A DNA stretch of 64,000 nt from Phyto melanocephala (lineage: Eukaryota; Arthropoda; Insecta; Diptera; Rhinophoridae). Position numbers and translations under genes: made by a program. The notes below the pieces were generated by a model. That model was not told the origin of the DNA and did not search any database. It was given only the letters and a program-made list of their open reading frames with translations. The DNA lies in assembly GCA_941918925.1 (NCBI GenBank), contig OW799233.1, positions 178,591,235-178,655,234 of the forward strand, in the 5' to 3' direction. Below, one piece after another: positions 40,501 through 55,500 of the stretch (its first letter is position 1; each line of letters starts with the position of its first letter).

Positions 40501-43500
40501 TTATATTCTAATTTTATTAACCGAACGCAGTATACAAAAACCATTTGATCGTTATAGTGTAACAGACCAGGAGGGTTATTATACAATTCGATTCTAAGTC
40601 GTTCGAATCGTACACAGAGTTGCATTAACATAAAAAATGGTAAACACTACTAAACACTACATTTTTAATGTAAAAGTTGCCAAAACAAAAACAATAAATA
40701 TATGAAAAAGAGATCAAATTTAAAAAAATTTATTATTTGAACATTTATTGTAAATCATTTTTGTTCTGGCTTATGCTAGGCGCACAACTGGGACGAACGA
40801 TGAATTCGTTGGTAAGAATTCGCTGTGTAAATTCGTCGTATGAAGCACAATAACGACGAAAAAGTAACATCTATTAAGTTAATTAAGATATTTACTGTTT
40901 TTAATTTCTTTCATAGTAAACAAAAAAAATGGATTCAGCAAATTTTATTATTAGTATTATCCTAAACAATTGATAAAAATAGATTTAAACCAATTTTATG
41001 TTTTTTTATAGACTATAATTAAATCTGAAAAAATATTATTATGACAACTTTTTGTTAATTTATTTGACATCACTGTATCCAAACTTGCTAAATTTGAAAT
41101 TTAAGTATGTATGTTAAAAAATAAATAAAAAAAAATAATTAAAATATAAATAATAAATATAAAACAAAAAAAAAATTTAAAAAAAAAATAAAAAAAAATT
41201 AAAAAAAAAAATTTTTGGACAGCTAGGGTTCGATGCCACGTTTACTCTAACCAGTATACACGTTTGTATGTATGTATGTTGTTGTTGTTGTAATGTTGTT
41301 TTTGTGAAAAAAAAATCGAGGTGGTCGTGGGTTTTTGCTCATATCTCAGTTGTTTATGTACCGATGTTTTTCTACTACTCCCGAATATTTCTGATATTTT
41401 AATACCCTACCCGGGTCCAAGCGATGTCGGGGGGGCTTCAAAAAGTTAATTTCAACATACACACGGACAGACTGAAAGAGCTTAATCGACTCCCCTATTC
41501 ATAAGCTTTCAGAAAATATATACTTTATGGGGTCGGAAATGAAAATTGTAAAAATTTCACACGGAATGACAAACCTATATATACCCTTTTTAACTGTGTG
41601 AAGGGTATAAAAAAACAATATGTTAGAGACAATTTTTCCTCTCTTAAGTTATGATAAATTTTAAAGTTGGACGATTTTTGTATCCAGAAATAGAAACCAA
41701 GTTTTAATTAAGCGTTCACACGACATGTATTAACTGCGCGTTTATTAAATATGACAAGTCATATTAAAAAACATATCATCTGAAGGCTCTTTTGCTGTAA
41801 GAAACGAAAAAGAAAAACTTGTTGCAATTAAAATAAAATATTCCAATAATTTGAATTTTAAATCGTGTTTCAGATTAACTCTCCTGGGTCTTGAAGCAAC
41901 TTTCGTAGCTAACAAATTTGTACTGGAATTAAAAACGCAGATTCTATGAACTAATTAACAATAGATCTGTTTTAAACCTGCCATTAATAAATATTAAATT
42001 TTATGAAATTTTATGTGAAAAAAGGCGTGGCGTTGAGGGATTTGAATAATGGATTTTGACCGATTCTCAGACCTACCCGATATGCACACAAAATTCCATG
42101 AAAATCGATCGATCCATTTCGGAGGAGTTTAATCACAAACATCACGACACGAGAATTTTATATATTAGACTAGCCGCCCATTACGTGCTTCGCTACGTAT
42201 AAAGTGATATAACAAAAAGATTTAATTGGAACATCAAATTCAGTTATTAAGCAAAAAAATATTTTATTAATTGCTAGCTATTTTCAAACTTAATCTAAAA
42301 CATTTGGATAAACAATATCTTTTTTTCGTTTAAATAATTTTGTTCCGCACATCCATTTTACAGATAAATGAAATTGAAAAAAAAGTACCAAAATTATTTG
42401 TCACCTTGGAACACCAAATTTCAAAAAAGTGCCATTAGCCTTCTAGGATCTTAATGAACTTTTGTGCTACATGCATTAGGTTCCAAGATAAAATATTACT
42501 GATTTTACCCGTTTTTATATAGAGATTAATTCTATTCAAAAAAGTACAAAAATTCAGTTTTTACCCGTTTTATCCCCTTAAAACTTAAAATTTCCAAAAA
42601 GTATCAGACACCTATCCAATTATTTTTAACAGGCTCTTCGGTTACTTCTGAATTTTTGTGATATTTTTATTAAGCCCGGAGATTCTGAGTTGCCGATTTT
42701 ACCCTTAAACCGCTCAACGGATTTTGTGCAAACTTCACATAAACCATCTACTAAATAGTCCGAAAAAAGCCTTTACATTGGGTTCGGATAGGTGAGCCCG
42801 TTCTTGAGTTATAAAATTACAACGAAAAGTGGCATTCATTTTTATAAAGTCATTTGTATTCAAAACTCTATGCACACATGCTCACAACTACACACCAACG
42901 AAATTCAAATCGGGAGAATTTCCCGTTGTACTATTTCATACATAACCCTATTCTGTGTACCTTATAATTTAAAAATAAACAATTTTGAAACACCTTTTAG
43001 TAGATACGGCCGGCCAGGCCCCTAACATATTGTTGAGTTTTTACCATACACTTTGTAAAAAGGCCTAATGAGAAGTCCTGATATTAAAACTGCGAGAGCA
43101 AATAATTTGAATGAGATAATTTAAATATGTAATTAAGTATTTAAATATGTAATTTTCCTTTTAAAATTCAAAAACAATAATAGTAACAAAGATAAAAGTA
43201 TTAAGGCCGCCACTAAAATGTATAATAATGAATTACTTAAAATATTAACATGACACCACCACTTGACGTTAAACATTCATTACCAGCACCTGTTAAGCTT
43301 TAGACTGGTTATGTAAACCTGCCCCCACCTGTTGGAATTCTCATAAAATAAAAATAAAATATTAGGTTTTGATTTACTATGGAAAATAATAAATAAAAAT
43401 AAAAACAAAACAAAACTTTGCATCGGTCATTTTAATTGTTCTTATTCATTCATTAGATTGACACAGTCATATCGCTGACAACAACCACCAATATAAAGCA

Positions 43501-46500
43501 AAAAAGATTTAGCGTTGATGCTGTGACAACGTCAACTTAATATTTTATTTTTATTATTTTAAAAAGATTACATTGTTTTTTTTTAAATAATGATTTGTTG
43601 TTGCTGATGCTGCAACCGAATTAAAACCAGCAACAAATTGAATTCAAATAAAACGTGAGTTTATCAAACAACACTCCGAAAACATGCTAACAAATGATGC
43701 AGCAAGTATCTATGTATGTATGCACATACGAGTATGTTATTTTATTATGATGCATGCATGCATGCATATTTATAAATGACTAGCCAAACCCGGCGCGCGT
43801 TGCTACGCCCCTTAATGAATCGAAATGCATTCTGAATTTTAATTGAATATCAAGTGGAAAAACCTAAAAATTATAATCTTTATTATGGGCGTGGCATTGC
43901 CCACTTTTCTAATCACGAAATTGTAAAGTCATAACAGCTCAATATGTGTGCAAAGTTTCAAAAGAATCGGACCAGTGCAAGTACCTCAAAATTATAATTG
44001 TTTTTATGGGCGTGGCCCTGCCCACTTTTCTAATCACGAAATTGTAAAGTCATAACAGCTCAATATGTGTGCAAAATTTCAGAATAATCGGTCCAGTGCA
44101 AGTACCTCAAAATGATACCTATTTTTTATGGGCGTGGCATTGCCCACTTTTCTCACCACGAAATTATTTAGTCATGACAGCTCAACTTGTGTACAAAGTT
44201 TCAGAAAAATCGGTCAAGTGCAAGCACCTCAAAATTATAACCTTTTTTTATGGGCGTGGCCCTGCCCACTTTTCTAATCACGAAATTATATGGTTATGAT
44301 AGCTTAGTATGTGCGCAAAGTTTCAGAAAAATCGGTCCAGTGCAAGTACCTCAAAATTATAACCTTTTTTTATGGGCGTGGCCCCGCCCACTTTTCTTAT
44401 CAAAAAATTATTTAGTCATGACAGCTCGATATGTGTGCAAAGTTTCAGAAAAATCTGTCAAGTGCAAGTAGCTTAAACTGATAACTAATTTTTATGGGCG
44501 TGGCACCGCCCACTTTTTCCCACCCATAAACACTCCCTGGTATGTGTACAACAACTTGCCAAAGTTTGAGCCCGATCGGTTTTACAGTTTCGGAGTCTAT
44601 AGCTAACACACACACACACACACACAGAGTTTCACTTTTATATATATAGATATTCTATTTTTTTAATTTTCTATGTGGTTTTTTATTTGATTATTTTTGC
44701 ACTGTTTTTGCCACAAAAGAGTTTGCCAAGTTTTAACAACATTGTTAGCAGGTAGTTTGTTTTTATTTTCTAAATTCGTTTCATTTGTTTTAAATATTTA
44801 GTTTAACTAGTAAGCATCATCATCAAATTAAAATTCACATAATAAAAAGGAAAAGTTTTCCTTTATGCTTTTGTACAAATCATTTAAATATATTGTTTTA
44901 TTTTGTCAAACTAATTAACACTAAAGGAAATTAATGTTCGACAAAAAGTTTTCAGTTCGAGGCAGCCCAGGGTGTTCTAATAAAAGCCAAGATGTTTGTA
45001 AAGTATTAGGTATTGAGGAATCAAATTGAGCCATATGACATCGCACATTGGTCAAAAATCCAACTTTGCTGGCCAAAAAATATTCATATAAAATATGATT
45101 TAAAATTAATATTTATTCTTTATTACTTTATATTTTAAATTTATTGTAAATCATTTTATTCTGGCTAAAGTTCATTTATTCTATTCTTTAAAACTTAGCA
45201 CCTAATTTAGAATTTGCCTTTTTTTAACATATATACCTAAGAATATTATAAGAGAAAATCTGTCACATACGATATGTCACGTACGATATTAAATTATATT
45301 TATTATAAAATCATTTAAAGATTGTTTTCAATTAAGTATGATGGATTTTAAATGAAAAAAAGTGGTTAAGTGTAAGAAATTAAAAAAAGAAAAAATACCT
45401 CCCAAGATTCGCAGATTTTTTTATATTTCCATATATACCTCAAAATTATTTCTGTTTTCTGTCACGTACGATATACTATAATTTTGCTCTATATTTTAGA
45501 CAACAAATAATCATATATAATTATTTTTTTTTAAATAAAGTACCCTCTGAATGGAACATAAAAATCTAATTTTTTTTTTCAGTTACTCTTACTTTTGCAA
45601 AAATTATTCCACTTTATAAGAGTACAAATGTCAGGTACGATGACATGGAATTGCCCATATGTAAATCTACATGTCTGTCAAAATTCTACTTTTACGCTGA
45701 CTGCTTTGCAGCAGCAGAGATTTCTGCCAACGACTGATGTCACATGTTTTTACAGAAGAAAATAGAGCGCACTCTAATTAAAATTTTGTCAGATGTCTCA
45801 ACACATGTTTTTTTACAGAAGGAATGTTTTAAAGGTAACACACGACATGTTTGTATTAGCAGTGGAGAATTTGACAAGTCAGACGTAAAAAACATGCCGT
45901 GTATTAGCTCCTTAAGCAGTAACATTCTGTGGCTGCATTGCAATCTAATAAATCTCGTGCAAATTAACGTCTTTCTATGAACACCAATATTGCTTCCTAA
46001 TATATAATTTATCAAAGATGAAGATGATTTTTCAACTAAAAAAGCTTCCAAGGCTTCTCTATGATCATTAACTTTGAGCTCCAACATAAAGCATGTTAAA
46101 GTGTCAGATCCCATTAGTAAATGATTTTGTGTGAGTTCCTTTTCGTCACAAAGATAAACAAATTTAATACTGAGTTTAATGGATAAAAATATTTCCCAGT
46201 TGTATTATGTTGGGTTCCAAGACATCCTTATTAAAAGTACTTCATTTCATTTTAGAAAAATTAAGTTTTTAGTCTAAAATATCCAAGAGTATTCATCTCT
46301 TTTCGAGGCTAAAAGTTAAACCGAATGTTTGTCATCGTACCAACTTTGCAAATGTGTGTATGTGTAAACATCATATCAAATCTGTATCTGGGTGATAGAT
46401 AAATTTCAACACAGTATTATTTTGGCGGAATTTTAAACAGATTTGATTTAGAGAAATTCATATTAATAACATCAGCAACAACAACAACAAACAACAACAA

Positions 46501-49500
46501 ACAATAAGAGTAAAATCACTTTGAAATTATGAATCATACGAATAAATTAGTATAAACAAGCATACAGATACACAAGTTTTAGACTAGATATTTTTAAAAA
46601 ATATCTCTAAGATGTATAGATACTTATTGTATACTATAGATACGAGTATGTTTATATTTTTGTACACACATATTTTCAGTGTTTAATAGAAACAGATGCA
46701 ACGGTTAGCTGCTAGATGAAACGGACGAACAGACAGACAGACATATGGATATTTATGTTATAGAATTTTTCAATTTAATTGAGCCGTTAAATACTCTAGA
46801 CACGTTGACAATTAAATGCAATACAACAAAAATGTAAAAAAAAAATTAAAATAGAATAAAAAAGGCAACCAATGATGATACCAACTACTACGATTACAAA
46901 CATCAAAAGAGATTTGTTTTTCTAATTTTACACACACATGCACACATGTCAGCATTTGCATCCAACGAATACGATAAAAGTATAAATAATCATATTAATA
47001 TGTATGCATGGCTGTATGTACTATTAAAAAATGTTTCTATTGTTTTCATAATTCGTGCGTAATTAATGAATTAATAGATTCTGTTTTAATCTTTTATTTA
47101 CACTACGAGAGACTTGTGGCTAGCCGTCCATTTTTTTTTTTTTCAAACATGACAAATTGGACAGCAAGCAGTATGTCAACGTAAAATGTTTTCTAGTTGT
47201 TCATTACTTGATTGGATTGGTGACAAATTCTTAAAACAATTGCTGAATTCACAAGATGTCCTAAGTGTCGTTTTGTCATAAATTTTAAAAAATTTTAAAA
47301 AAGTGTAAAATTTTTGGGGTATTATGAAATGATGATGACACTTACGATTTCTTGTGAATACACTAATTGTGTCAACTCTTTCATTTTTCTTTAAAAAAAT
47401 AATTATTTTATAAAAACATTTGAAATAAGAAAAAATAAAACCGAAAATATATTTACAATTGCTACAGGGTAGGCCACCTTTAATATTTGTTTGTTATATT
47501 TTATAAAATTTATTCTGTTTAACAAAAAATTAAATAGAAAAAATAATTCCCATAGTGACTTTTGGTCTACACTGTAGTTTATTCATGAAATCTATAAAAT
47601 AACTTTTGATAATTGAAAAAAATAAAAATCTCTTTTGCAACACATTGAAGAGGTTAGGGAAACTCAGATGCCGATGAAGTGCATGAGTAGAGTGAAAGTG
47701 GTCGAAAGTCGTATCGAATGGATTCATGTACAACGAGTGCATAGAGAATGATATCAGTATCTTTACTGTTGGGTTCTTTATGGACGAGAGGTCATATAGT
47801 AGTTTATACTAACTTAAGTTGATCCTGTCCTGCTGCTGGAGTCTGGGGAAGTACATGTCCGTTTAACAGGTATAAATGCTTGGGTTGCTGCACGCATTGG
47901 ATCACGTGTTGGAATGTTTAATGCAAGAGAAGAAAACTTGCAATGCACTTGATAACCACTCGGTCATAAAACGCGTGTGGCGGATGAATGTGGATTCCTC
48001 TTTTTTGCTAGAGTATGTGCTAGAGCCTCTACAAAAGAGGTGACAATGATGTGGATTAAGATACATGTGGTTTTAGCTAGGAATGAAGCTGCTGACGAAC
48101 TCGCGAAAAGACGATCTGCTGCTACATTCTCCAGAATCCAAAATTTCTCTAAAAGATGGGTCAGTACTGGCGGAGGTCTTTCAATGAGAAAAGTCCAAAA
48201 ATTTTGAAAGGTGGATAGTAGAAACTACTATAGACATGCTCGTTGGGTGCTCTACGAGCCTCTTGTCAGGTAAAGATACTTATATATAATTACATGATAA
48301 CTTCAAATATAATCAGAGGAGACTACGGATCGACGATAATTGTTTTTGTGGCAGCGCTTGTAGTATGCGAATGTTAAACACTGCAAAGCGGAAAATCCGC
48401 ATTAAGTGTGGATGCTATGGGGGATCTCACTATGAAGAAGATGCTGGCGATCATAAATGACTGGTGAATAATTATTAGTCGGCAGTGTGAAATCGTTTTC
48501 TAGTCTACAGCAAACGCCGATTGTGGCTCGGGACTTAGTTAATGAGGGGATTCCGATCGGTAGACGCGAAATCAATGAGGAACGAAAGGTGTCGAAAAGG
48601 GACCTCGAGATAATATTGGTCTGCTTTGATACGCCCCCCACAAATGTATGTAACTTCTTTTTGTACAAAAGCCATTTTTGGTTTTATATTTTTTTTTCCA
48701 AAAAACAAAAACTAAAAAATATAGAGAAAAATTTTAAAAAAACTTTTAAATAAGATTCCAAAAAAAATTCAATTTAAATTTAAGTAAACTTATGCCAAGT
48801 GAAAACATAAAAAAAATCACAAGAAAATATTTATTTAAACGAAACTAAAAAATGAACGCAAAAACTGTCATAATTTAATTTTGTTTTTCTTTTTGTGAGT
48901 GGTTCTTCACTAACACACAGTGGTTTGCCATCACTTAATGATTTATCTTGCCAAATGACTGCAAGTATCTGTCGTATGCTGGCAAGTAGGTGGTGGTATT
49001 AAAAAATAATTAAATAATAAAAAGAAAACTCACTAATTCGCCAAACAGTTGTGATGAAAAGTAAAGCAACAAGAAAAAAATACAAAAATGAGATATTATT
49101 TTCGTAATGACTGCTACAATTTTAGCCTCAATTATACTCAGAACAAAAGCGAACACAAATTAATTTTCTTTCGGTAGTTTTTTATATAAATTGTATTAGT
49201 CATTCTAGGAATTAAATAAATACCTGCTAATTTTATACTTTAACTTAATTGTTGTTTGATATTTGTTAACTAGCAATTTAGTCAAACCTTTAAAACATTG
49301 TCAGAAATGTATTAAATCATCCTTTAAAATAAATGCAAATTATTTGCAAATGCACAAAAAATTATCAGAAAACAAATATTTTTAAATCGCTAAAAAATGT
49401 TTAAAAAAAATGTTTTTTTTTAGAAATTACAAATAAGACAATATGGAATGTTGTGGTTTATTTTATTTTTTTGTTTGAATTTTATTTTCAAAATATTTGA

Positions 49501-52500
49501 AACAATGAGTTTTTGCTTAAAAAAAAGTCATTTAAAAAACGATGGATACAAATTTACTTTATAAATTTGTCGACACTTGGTGGGGGAAATTTACTGTTGA
49601 TGATAATGATGACAGATTAGTTGAAATTATGTCAGTATTATTTTTGTTTTTTTTTTTTTCTGTAAAATTGAATTTGTTGGTGTAAATTACAACAAGTGTC
49701 TTAATTATATTTTCTTTGAGGTATTTTTTCTATATTCTTAAAATACAATTTTTTTTTATTTTCTGGTTAAAAAGTTCTAAATTTTTTTTTAATTACAAAT
49801 ATCTTGACATATTCTTTGAAGTTTGGATAAATTTTTAATTTCCATTTCTCTTCGTTTCGCTGATTGTGACAGTTTACCTTGTTACAAACTAAAATGTCAA
49901 TTTATTTTTAATTGGATTGTAAATCATATGACAGCTGTTTAGTAAATTTTATAAATTATTATTAGTCACTGAGTTTTTGAACTAAAGGCACTAATTAAAT
50001 TAAAAACAAGTAAGAGTACTATATTCGGCCGTGCCGAATCTTATATACCCTTCACAACGTGTAGTCATGCAAAAACAGTAGTTTGTATTACCATTTATCT
50101 CATATGAAATACGTACATACATATAAAAACATACATATTTAAAAACATCCCATTGTAAAATTATAAATTGAGTTTACGTATGTATGTTTAAAAAAAAATA
50201 AATAAAAAAAAAATTTAAAAAAAATAAAAAAAAATTATAAAAAAAAATTATAAAAAAAAATTATAAAAAAAAATTATAAAAAAAAATTATAAAAAAAAAT
50301 AATTTATTAAAAAAAAATAAAAAATTAAAAAAATATAAAAAGAAATTAAAAAAAAAATATATAAAAAAATTTTTTTTGGCTCAGCTGGGATTCGATGCCA
50401 CATTTACTCTAACCAGTATACCACGTATGTATGTATGTATGTTGTTGTTGTGGAAAAAACGAGGTAGTAGTGGTTTTTTGCTCATATCTCAGTTGTTTAT
50501 GTACCGATGTTTGTGATTTTTAATACCGATATACTCGCGAATATTTCTGATATTTTAATATCTCACCCGGGTCCAGGCGATGTCGCGGGGGCTTCGAAAA
50601 GTTGATTTTAACATACACACGGACAGACGGGCAGACTGACAGAACTTAATCGACTTCCCTATTTATAAGTTATCAGAAAATATATACGAAAATGAAAATT
50701 GGAGAAATTTCACACGGAATGACAAACCTATAGTGATATAGAATTTAAGACACGACATGTAACGGGCTTAGTTATGATAATTTTTTCAACCCTGCAATAT
50801 CAAATTGGATCTAGTTAATTTTTTAATGTACCTGTAATGTTAAGAAAAATTACCGTTATTTAGTTTTGTTTGTTTTTTACATTTTGTTGCTATTTTTATT
50901 ATATTATTGTAAAAACGTGTATTTGAAGCTGGCCAAAAATTTAAAACATATTAAAAATATTTGGTTATTAAGTGATTTTTTGGTGTTGCTTGAAGTTAAT
51001 GGGTAAATAATGAATGCTTTATTCCATTTTATGTTGGGATACATCAAAATATTTAGTTAGAAATGGCCAGAGGTACTTGGAGTTCGGATGCCGAGCGAAA
51101 ACTGATCCTGCAATTGAAAACTGAAGGAAAAACAGTAATGGACATTTCCAAAATTATTTAATGTTCCAGATTCAAGATTTACAATGCACTGGAATACATC
51201 AAGCAACATGGTACCACCAAAAATGTAAAACAGCACCCTAGAGCCCGAAAAACTACACCCAGGGAGGATAGCTTCATTTATAAAGCAGCTGTTAAAGATC
51301 CTTTTAAAAGCTCAAGTAAAATTAAAAATGAGATTTCATCTGATTTTAATACCAAAATATATCCTTCAGGACAATAAGAAGACGTTTGAATGAGAAAAAC
51401 GTACGTGGGAGTATTGCACAACGTAAACCACTTGTGTCAAAAAAAAAATATTAAATCCAGACCATTAAATTGACCAGCATATTTACAAAAACATACTGAC
51501 AAGCATTATGATACCATTCCCTGAAGACAACATGCCTCTAATATGGAAATTTATGCATGATAATGACCCTAAGCACACTTCACGCCTAGTAAAGAGTTGC
51601 TTAGAGGAAAGCAATATTACAGTTCTAAAGTGGCCAGCTCAATCCCCGGATCTCAATCCAATTGAGAACTTGTGGAATGATGTTGAGGAACATTTACGAG
51701 CAGTAAAGCCAAAAAATTTGAGCAATTTATGGGAAGAAATCCAAAAAGCTTGGTAGCCATTACAAACGAACTTTTTATGGCCTTAGTTGAAAGTTTACCC
51801 AGGAGGTGCGCTGCTGTGATCCAAAATGAAGGATTTCCTGTTCTATGCAGCTGAGCTTTACTTTAGTGAATTAACTTTTATTTTACTTATGTCCTAAATT
51901 CATGACCTGGCTAAAACTTGTATTAATCTGTATAATATGTAAATAAAAATGTCTAACAAAATATAGGTAACAAATTATTGTTAATTTTTTTTTTTTCATA
52001 ACAATACTAGGATCTTTGAAAAATAACATGGATCTTAAATTTTTTCGCTGAGATGTAAAAATTATCAAAAATATATAAGTGAAATGTTGTGTCTTAAATT
52101 CGTGGCCACGACTGTATATATACCCTTTTTATACCCTTCACACAGTGAAAAAGGGTATATATAGGTTTGTCATTCCGTGTGAAATTACTACAATTTTCAT
52201 TTCCGACCCCATAAAGTATATATTTTCTGAAAGCTTATGAATAGGGGAGTCGATTAAGCTCTGTCAGTCTGTCCGTCTGTCCGTGTGTATGTTGAAATCA
52301 ACTTTTTGAAGCCCCCCGACATAGGTTGGACCAGGGTAAGGTATTAAAATATCAGAAATATTCGGGAGTAGATCGGTATTGAAAATCAGAAACATCGGTA
52401 CATAAACAACTGAGATATGAGCAAAAACCCACGACCACCTCGACATTTTTTTCACAAAAACAACATTACAACAACAACATACATACATACAAATGTGTAT

Positions 52501-55500
52501 ACTGGTTAGAGAAAACGTGGCATCGAATCCCAGCTGAGCCAAAAAAATTTTTTTTTTAATTTTTTTTATTTTTAATTTTTTTTTTATTTTTTTTTTATTT
52601 TATTTTTTTTTTTTTTTATTTTTTATTTTTTTTATTTTTTATTTAATTTATTATTTATATTTTTTTTTTTTATATTTTATATAAATAATAATTTTTTTTT
52701 TTTTTTTTTTAAATTTTTTTTTTTTTTTTTTGTTTTTTTAACATACATACATACGTGAATTTATAATTTTACAATGTGACGTTTTTATATATGTATGTTT
52801 TTATATGTATGTACGTATTTCATATGGGATGAATGGTGACACAAACCACTGTTATTGCATGACTACACGTTGTAAAGGGTATATAAGATTCGGCACGGCC
52901 GAATATAGCGCTCTTACTTGTTCACTGTGAAAAGGGTATAAAAAAGCAAAGAAGTCCAGCAAACAAAAGAAGAAACGAGCGCTTAATTCAGCTGTGCTGA
53001 ATCTTATATACCCTTTACACAGTTTTTACCGTCATACATAAGTCCATAGATATAAGCGGAATGATAAACATTATTGTGTTAAGGGTAAAAAAACAGAAGT
53101 ACTGGTGGTTTTTTGCTTATATTTCAGTTATTTATATGGAAATTTTATTTATTATCACCACTAACAGGTTCGAGACCACAACCGACAATTATATGATGCT
53201 ACTGTGGTCGAAACTTATTTAGAAAATCTATAATCTAAACTATTGACTGACTTTTTTTCAAAAATACTGGTAATTGACCTACTAGACCAAGATTTTCCGT
53301 ATATAATAAAAAAAACACAAACAACTGCAACACGTTTAATCTGTAATTTGAACCTGCTACAGTCAGCCGACTAATTTTATGTAACACTTTTTAAAAAAAC
53401 ACACTCCTTTTCTCTCAGCTTTGTTTTATACGCATTCACATACACATACACATTTTACTATATGGATATAAAGTTAAAAATATTTTCATATTAAAAAACA
53501 AGTTTATTTTAAATCTTAATAATATTTTATTTTGACCTACAGCAGCTGGCCAAAATCAAAAAAAAAAAATTATAATAAATAAATAAATAATAAAATAATT
53601 AATTATAAACAAGTCTATAAAATAAACCATAAGCGAATTGGAAAATTCACATACACATCTACGAAAGGCAAAAGTATAAAAATTCTTTATAATTGTGTTA
53701 AGTATTAAAAATTTTATAAAAAAAAAATAGATTTTTATTTTATTTTTGCAACAACAACAAAAGATAAACTGGAACACTATTGTTAAATGAAAACCATATT
53801 GACAGTGTAGAATGGAATTTAAAATCTTTAGCAGCTTCTTGCAATTGTATAAATGTGTGTGAACACATTTGCAAAACAAAAACCCATACATTTTTAGAAA
53901 TTGAATCTAAATGAAACGTAAAAAATTTTTTTGCTTTATAATTATTTGACTACGAAAGGAACATGTGGCACAGTATACACACAGTCTTCCAAACATATAT
54001 TAATAACAATTTTATTTAAATATAGAATTTTCAATAAAAGTTTTAACACATAATCATCAAATAAACATGTGTGGTGTTTACGAAAAATAAAAAGTAAGCA
54101 TTTACAGTGATCGTTAAAATTAGACTTACTTAAAGATAAAACTTTTTTTCATTTTGTTTTCTAAGCTGCAACATACTTTTTACTCTGACTGTACATACAA
54201 TTTTGATTTTATTGGTGTGAATAATAAATATTTTCAACATTTATTTATTTCCACATAACAAACCGTTAAAATGTTACAAATTGAAAAAAAGGTGTTGAGT
54301 GTATGTATGCATGTGTATTTAAAGACTTAATAATAAATATGTTAATTAGCATTTGATTTACATGGCTGCTGCTTCTGCATGAGAGATGATTGGTTGGCTA
54401 TTTGTTTGCCTTTAAGTAATTATTTAAATTTTTTCCAACTTTTTTTTCATTACCATAGTGATTAATTGTCTTCAAGTATTAAATCAAATGTAATGAGTAA
54501 AAAAAAAACTAGGTAAACAAAATAACGATTTACAAGAGTTGTTAAATAAAGATTTATCTCTCCACTTTAATGGATACAATCGATGTTGGTACTTGCTCCA
54601 GACACAGTTATAAAAAAAAAATCAACTGAACTTTGAAGAAGGCAAATAATCAAATGAAAAAATAATTGAGAAAAACAGTATAACTTTATACTTTTTAAAG
54701 TACAGTATTTGAAAAATGAAATTTTTATTAAAAACTAAAAAATTTATTATAAAAAATAATATCTTTTATATGAAAAGACAAGTCGATTTCTCTTTTACGC
54801 TCACATAACACAACCGATTTTAATTAAAAAATTGTCCATCCCAGCAAAACTAGGTAATGACATGCCATTACTAAACAACTTACTTTTCAATGACTATTAC
54901 ATATCGGGTCTTACTAAGAAGTGTATAGCCTTTAAGGCTTTAATACACACCATGTCTTTTACATATGTAAATTTACATGTCTGTAAAAATTGTACTTTTA
55001 CAGTCAACCGTCGCTGACTGCTTTGCAGCAGCAGAGATTTCTGCCAACGGCTAATGTCACATATTTTGACAGAAGAATATAAAGCGCGCTCTAATTGTAA
55101 TTTTATTAGAGGTCTCAACACATGTTTTTTACAGAAGTAATGTTTTAAAGGTAACACACGACATGTTCGTATTTATCAGTGTGGAATTTGTCAAGTCAGA
55201 TGTAAAAAACATGCCGTGTATTAGCTGCTTAAGAAGTGTTTTAGTAATGACTTGATTTATACGTAAGTACTTATTTTCAGACATTTGCTTATACACACAC
55301 TATAGAATTTCTTATTGCGAAAATTTTTGGAAGGCATTCAAATACATAACTTTTTATAATTCTCATGTAGTTTAACCCGCTTAGGGTATAAGTTATTATG
55401 ATTTTGGCAAAGCAGCTCATTAGCAAAGTCACGATTTATAGATTTTCACTGATTTTTAAATTTCGAATTAACGTATCGCAAAATAATCAAACCGAATTTC

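Larger units (their letters stand above)
50006..52945 (+). mobile_element. HINE/INE-1-like element A (subfamily 1), interrupted by a Tc1 element and by a second HINE
   Basis: The left part 50006-50732 has ACAAGTAAGAGTACTATATT, the hairpin TTCGGCCGTGCCGAA, an A/T tract, GGCTCAGCTGGGATTCGATG and ACACGGACAGACGG, then breaks at GACAAACCTATA. The expected continuation TATATACCCTTTTT is found at 52117-52130 after a Tc1 element. The expected terminal CACTGTGAAAAGGGTATAAA is found at 52923-52943 after a reverse HINE. Joined in this order the pieces match intact copies such as 61757-62528. Confidence 0.85.

Noticed and set aside
43884..44520. CRISPR-like array
   Set aside because: The whole 122-bp unit is conserved with no unique spacers, and the genome is eukaryotic.
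45740..46114. A 124-codon minus-strand protein gene
   Set aside because: It overlaps repeat R, has no recognisable domain, and an antisense frame is also open; it is probably chance.
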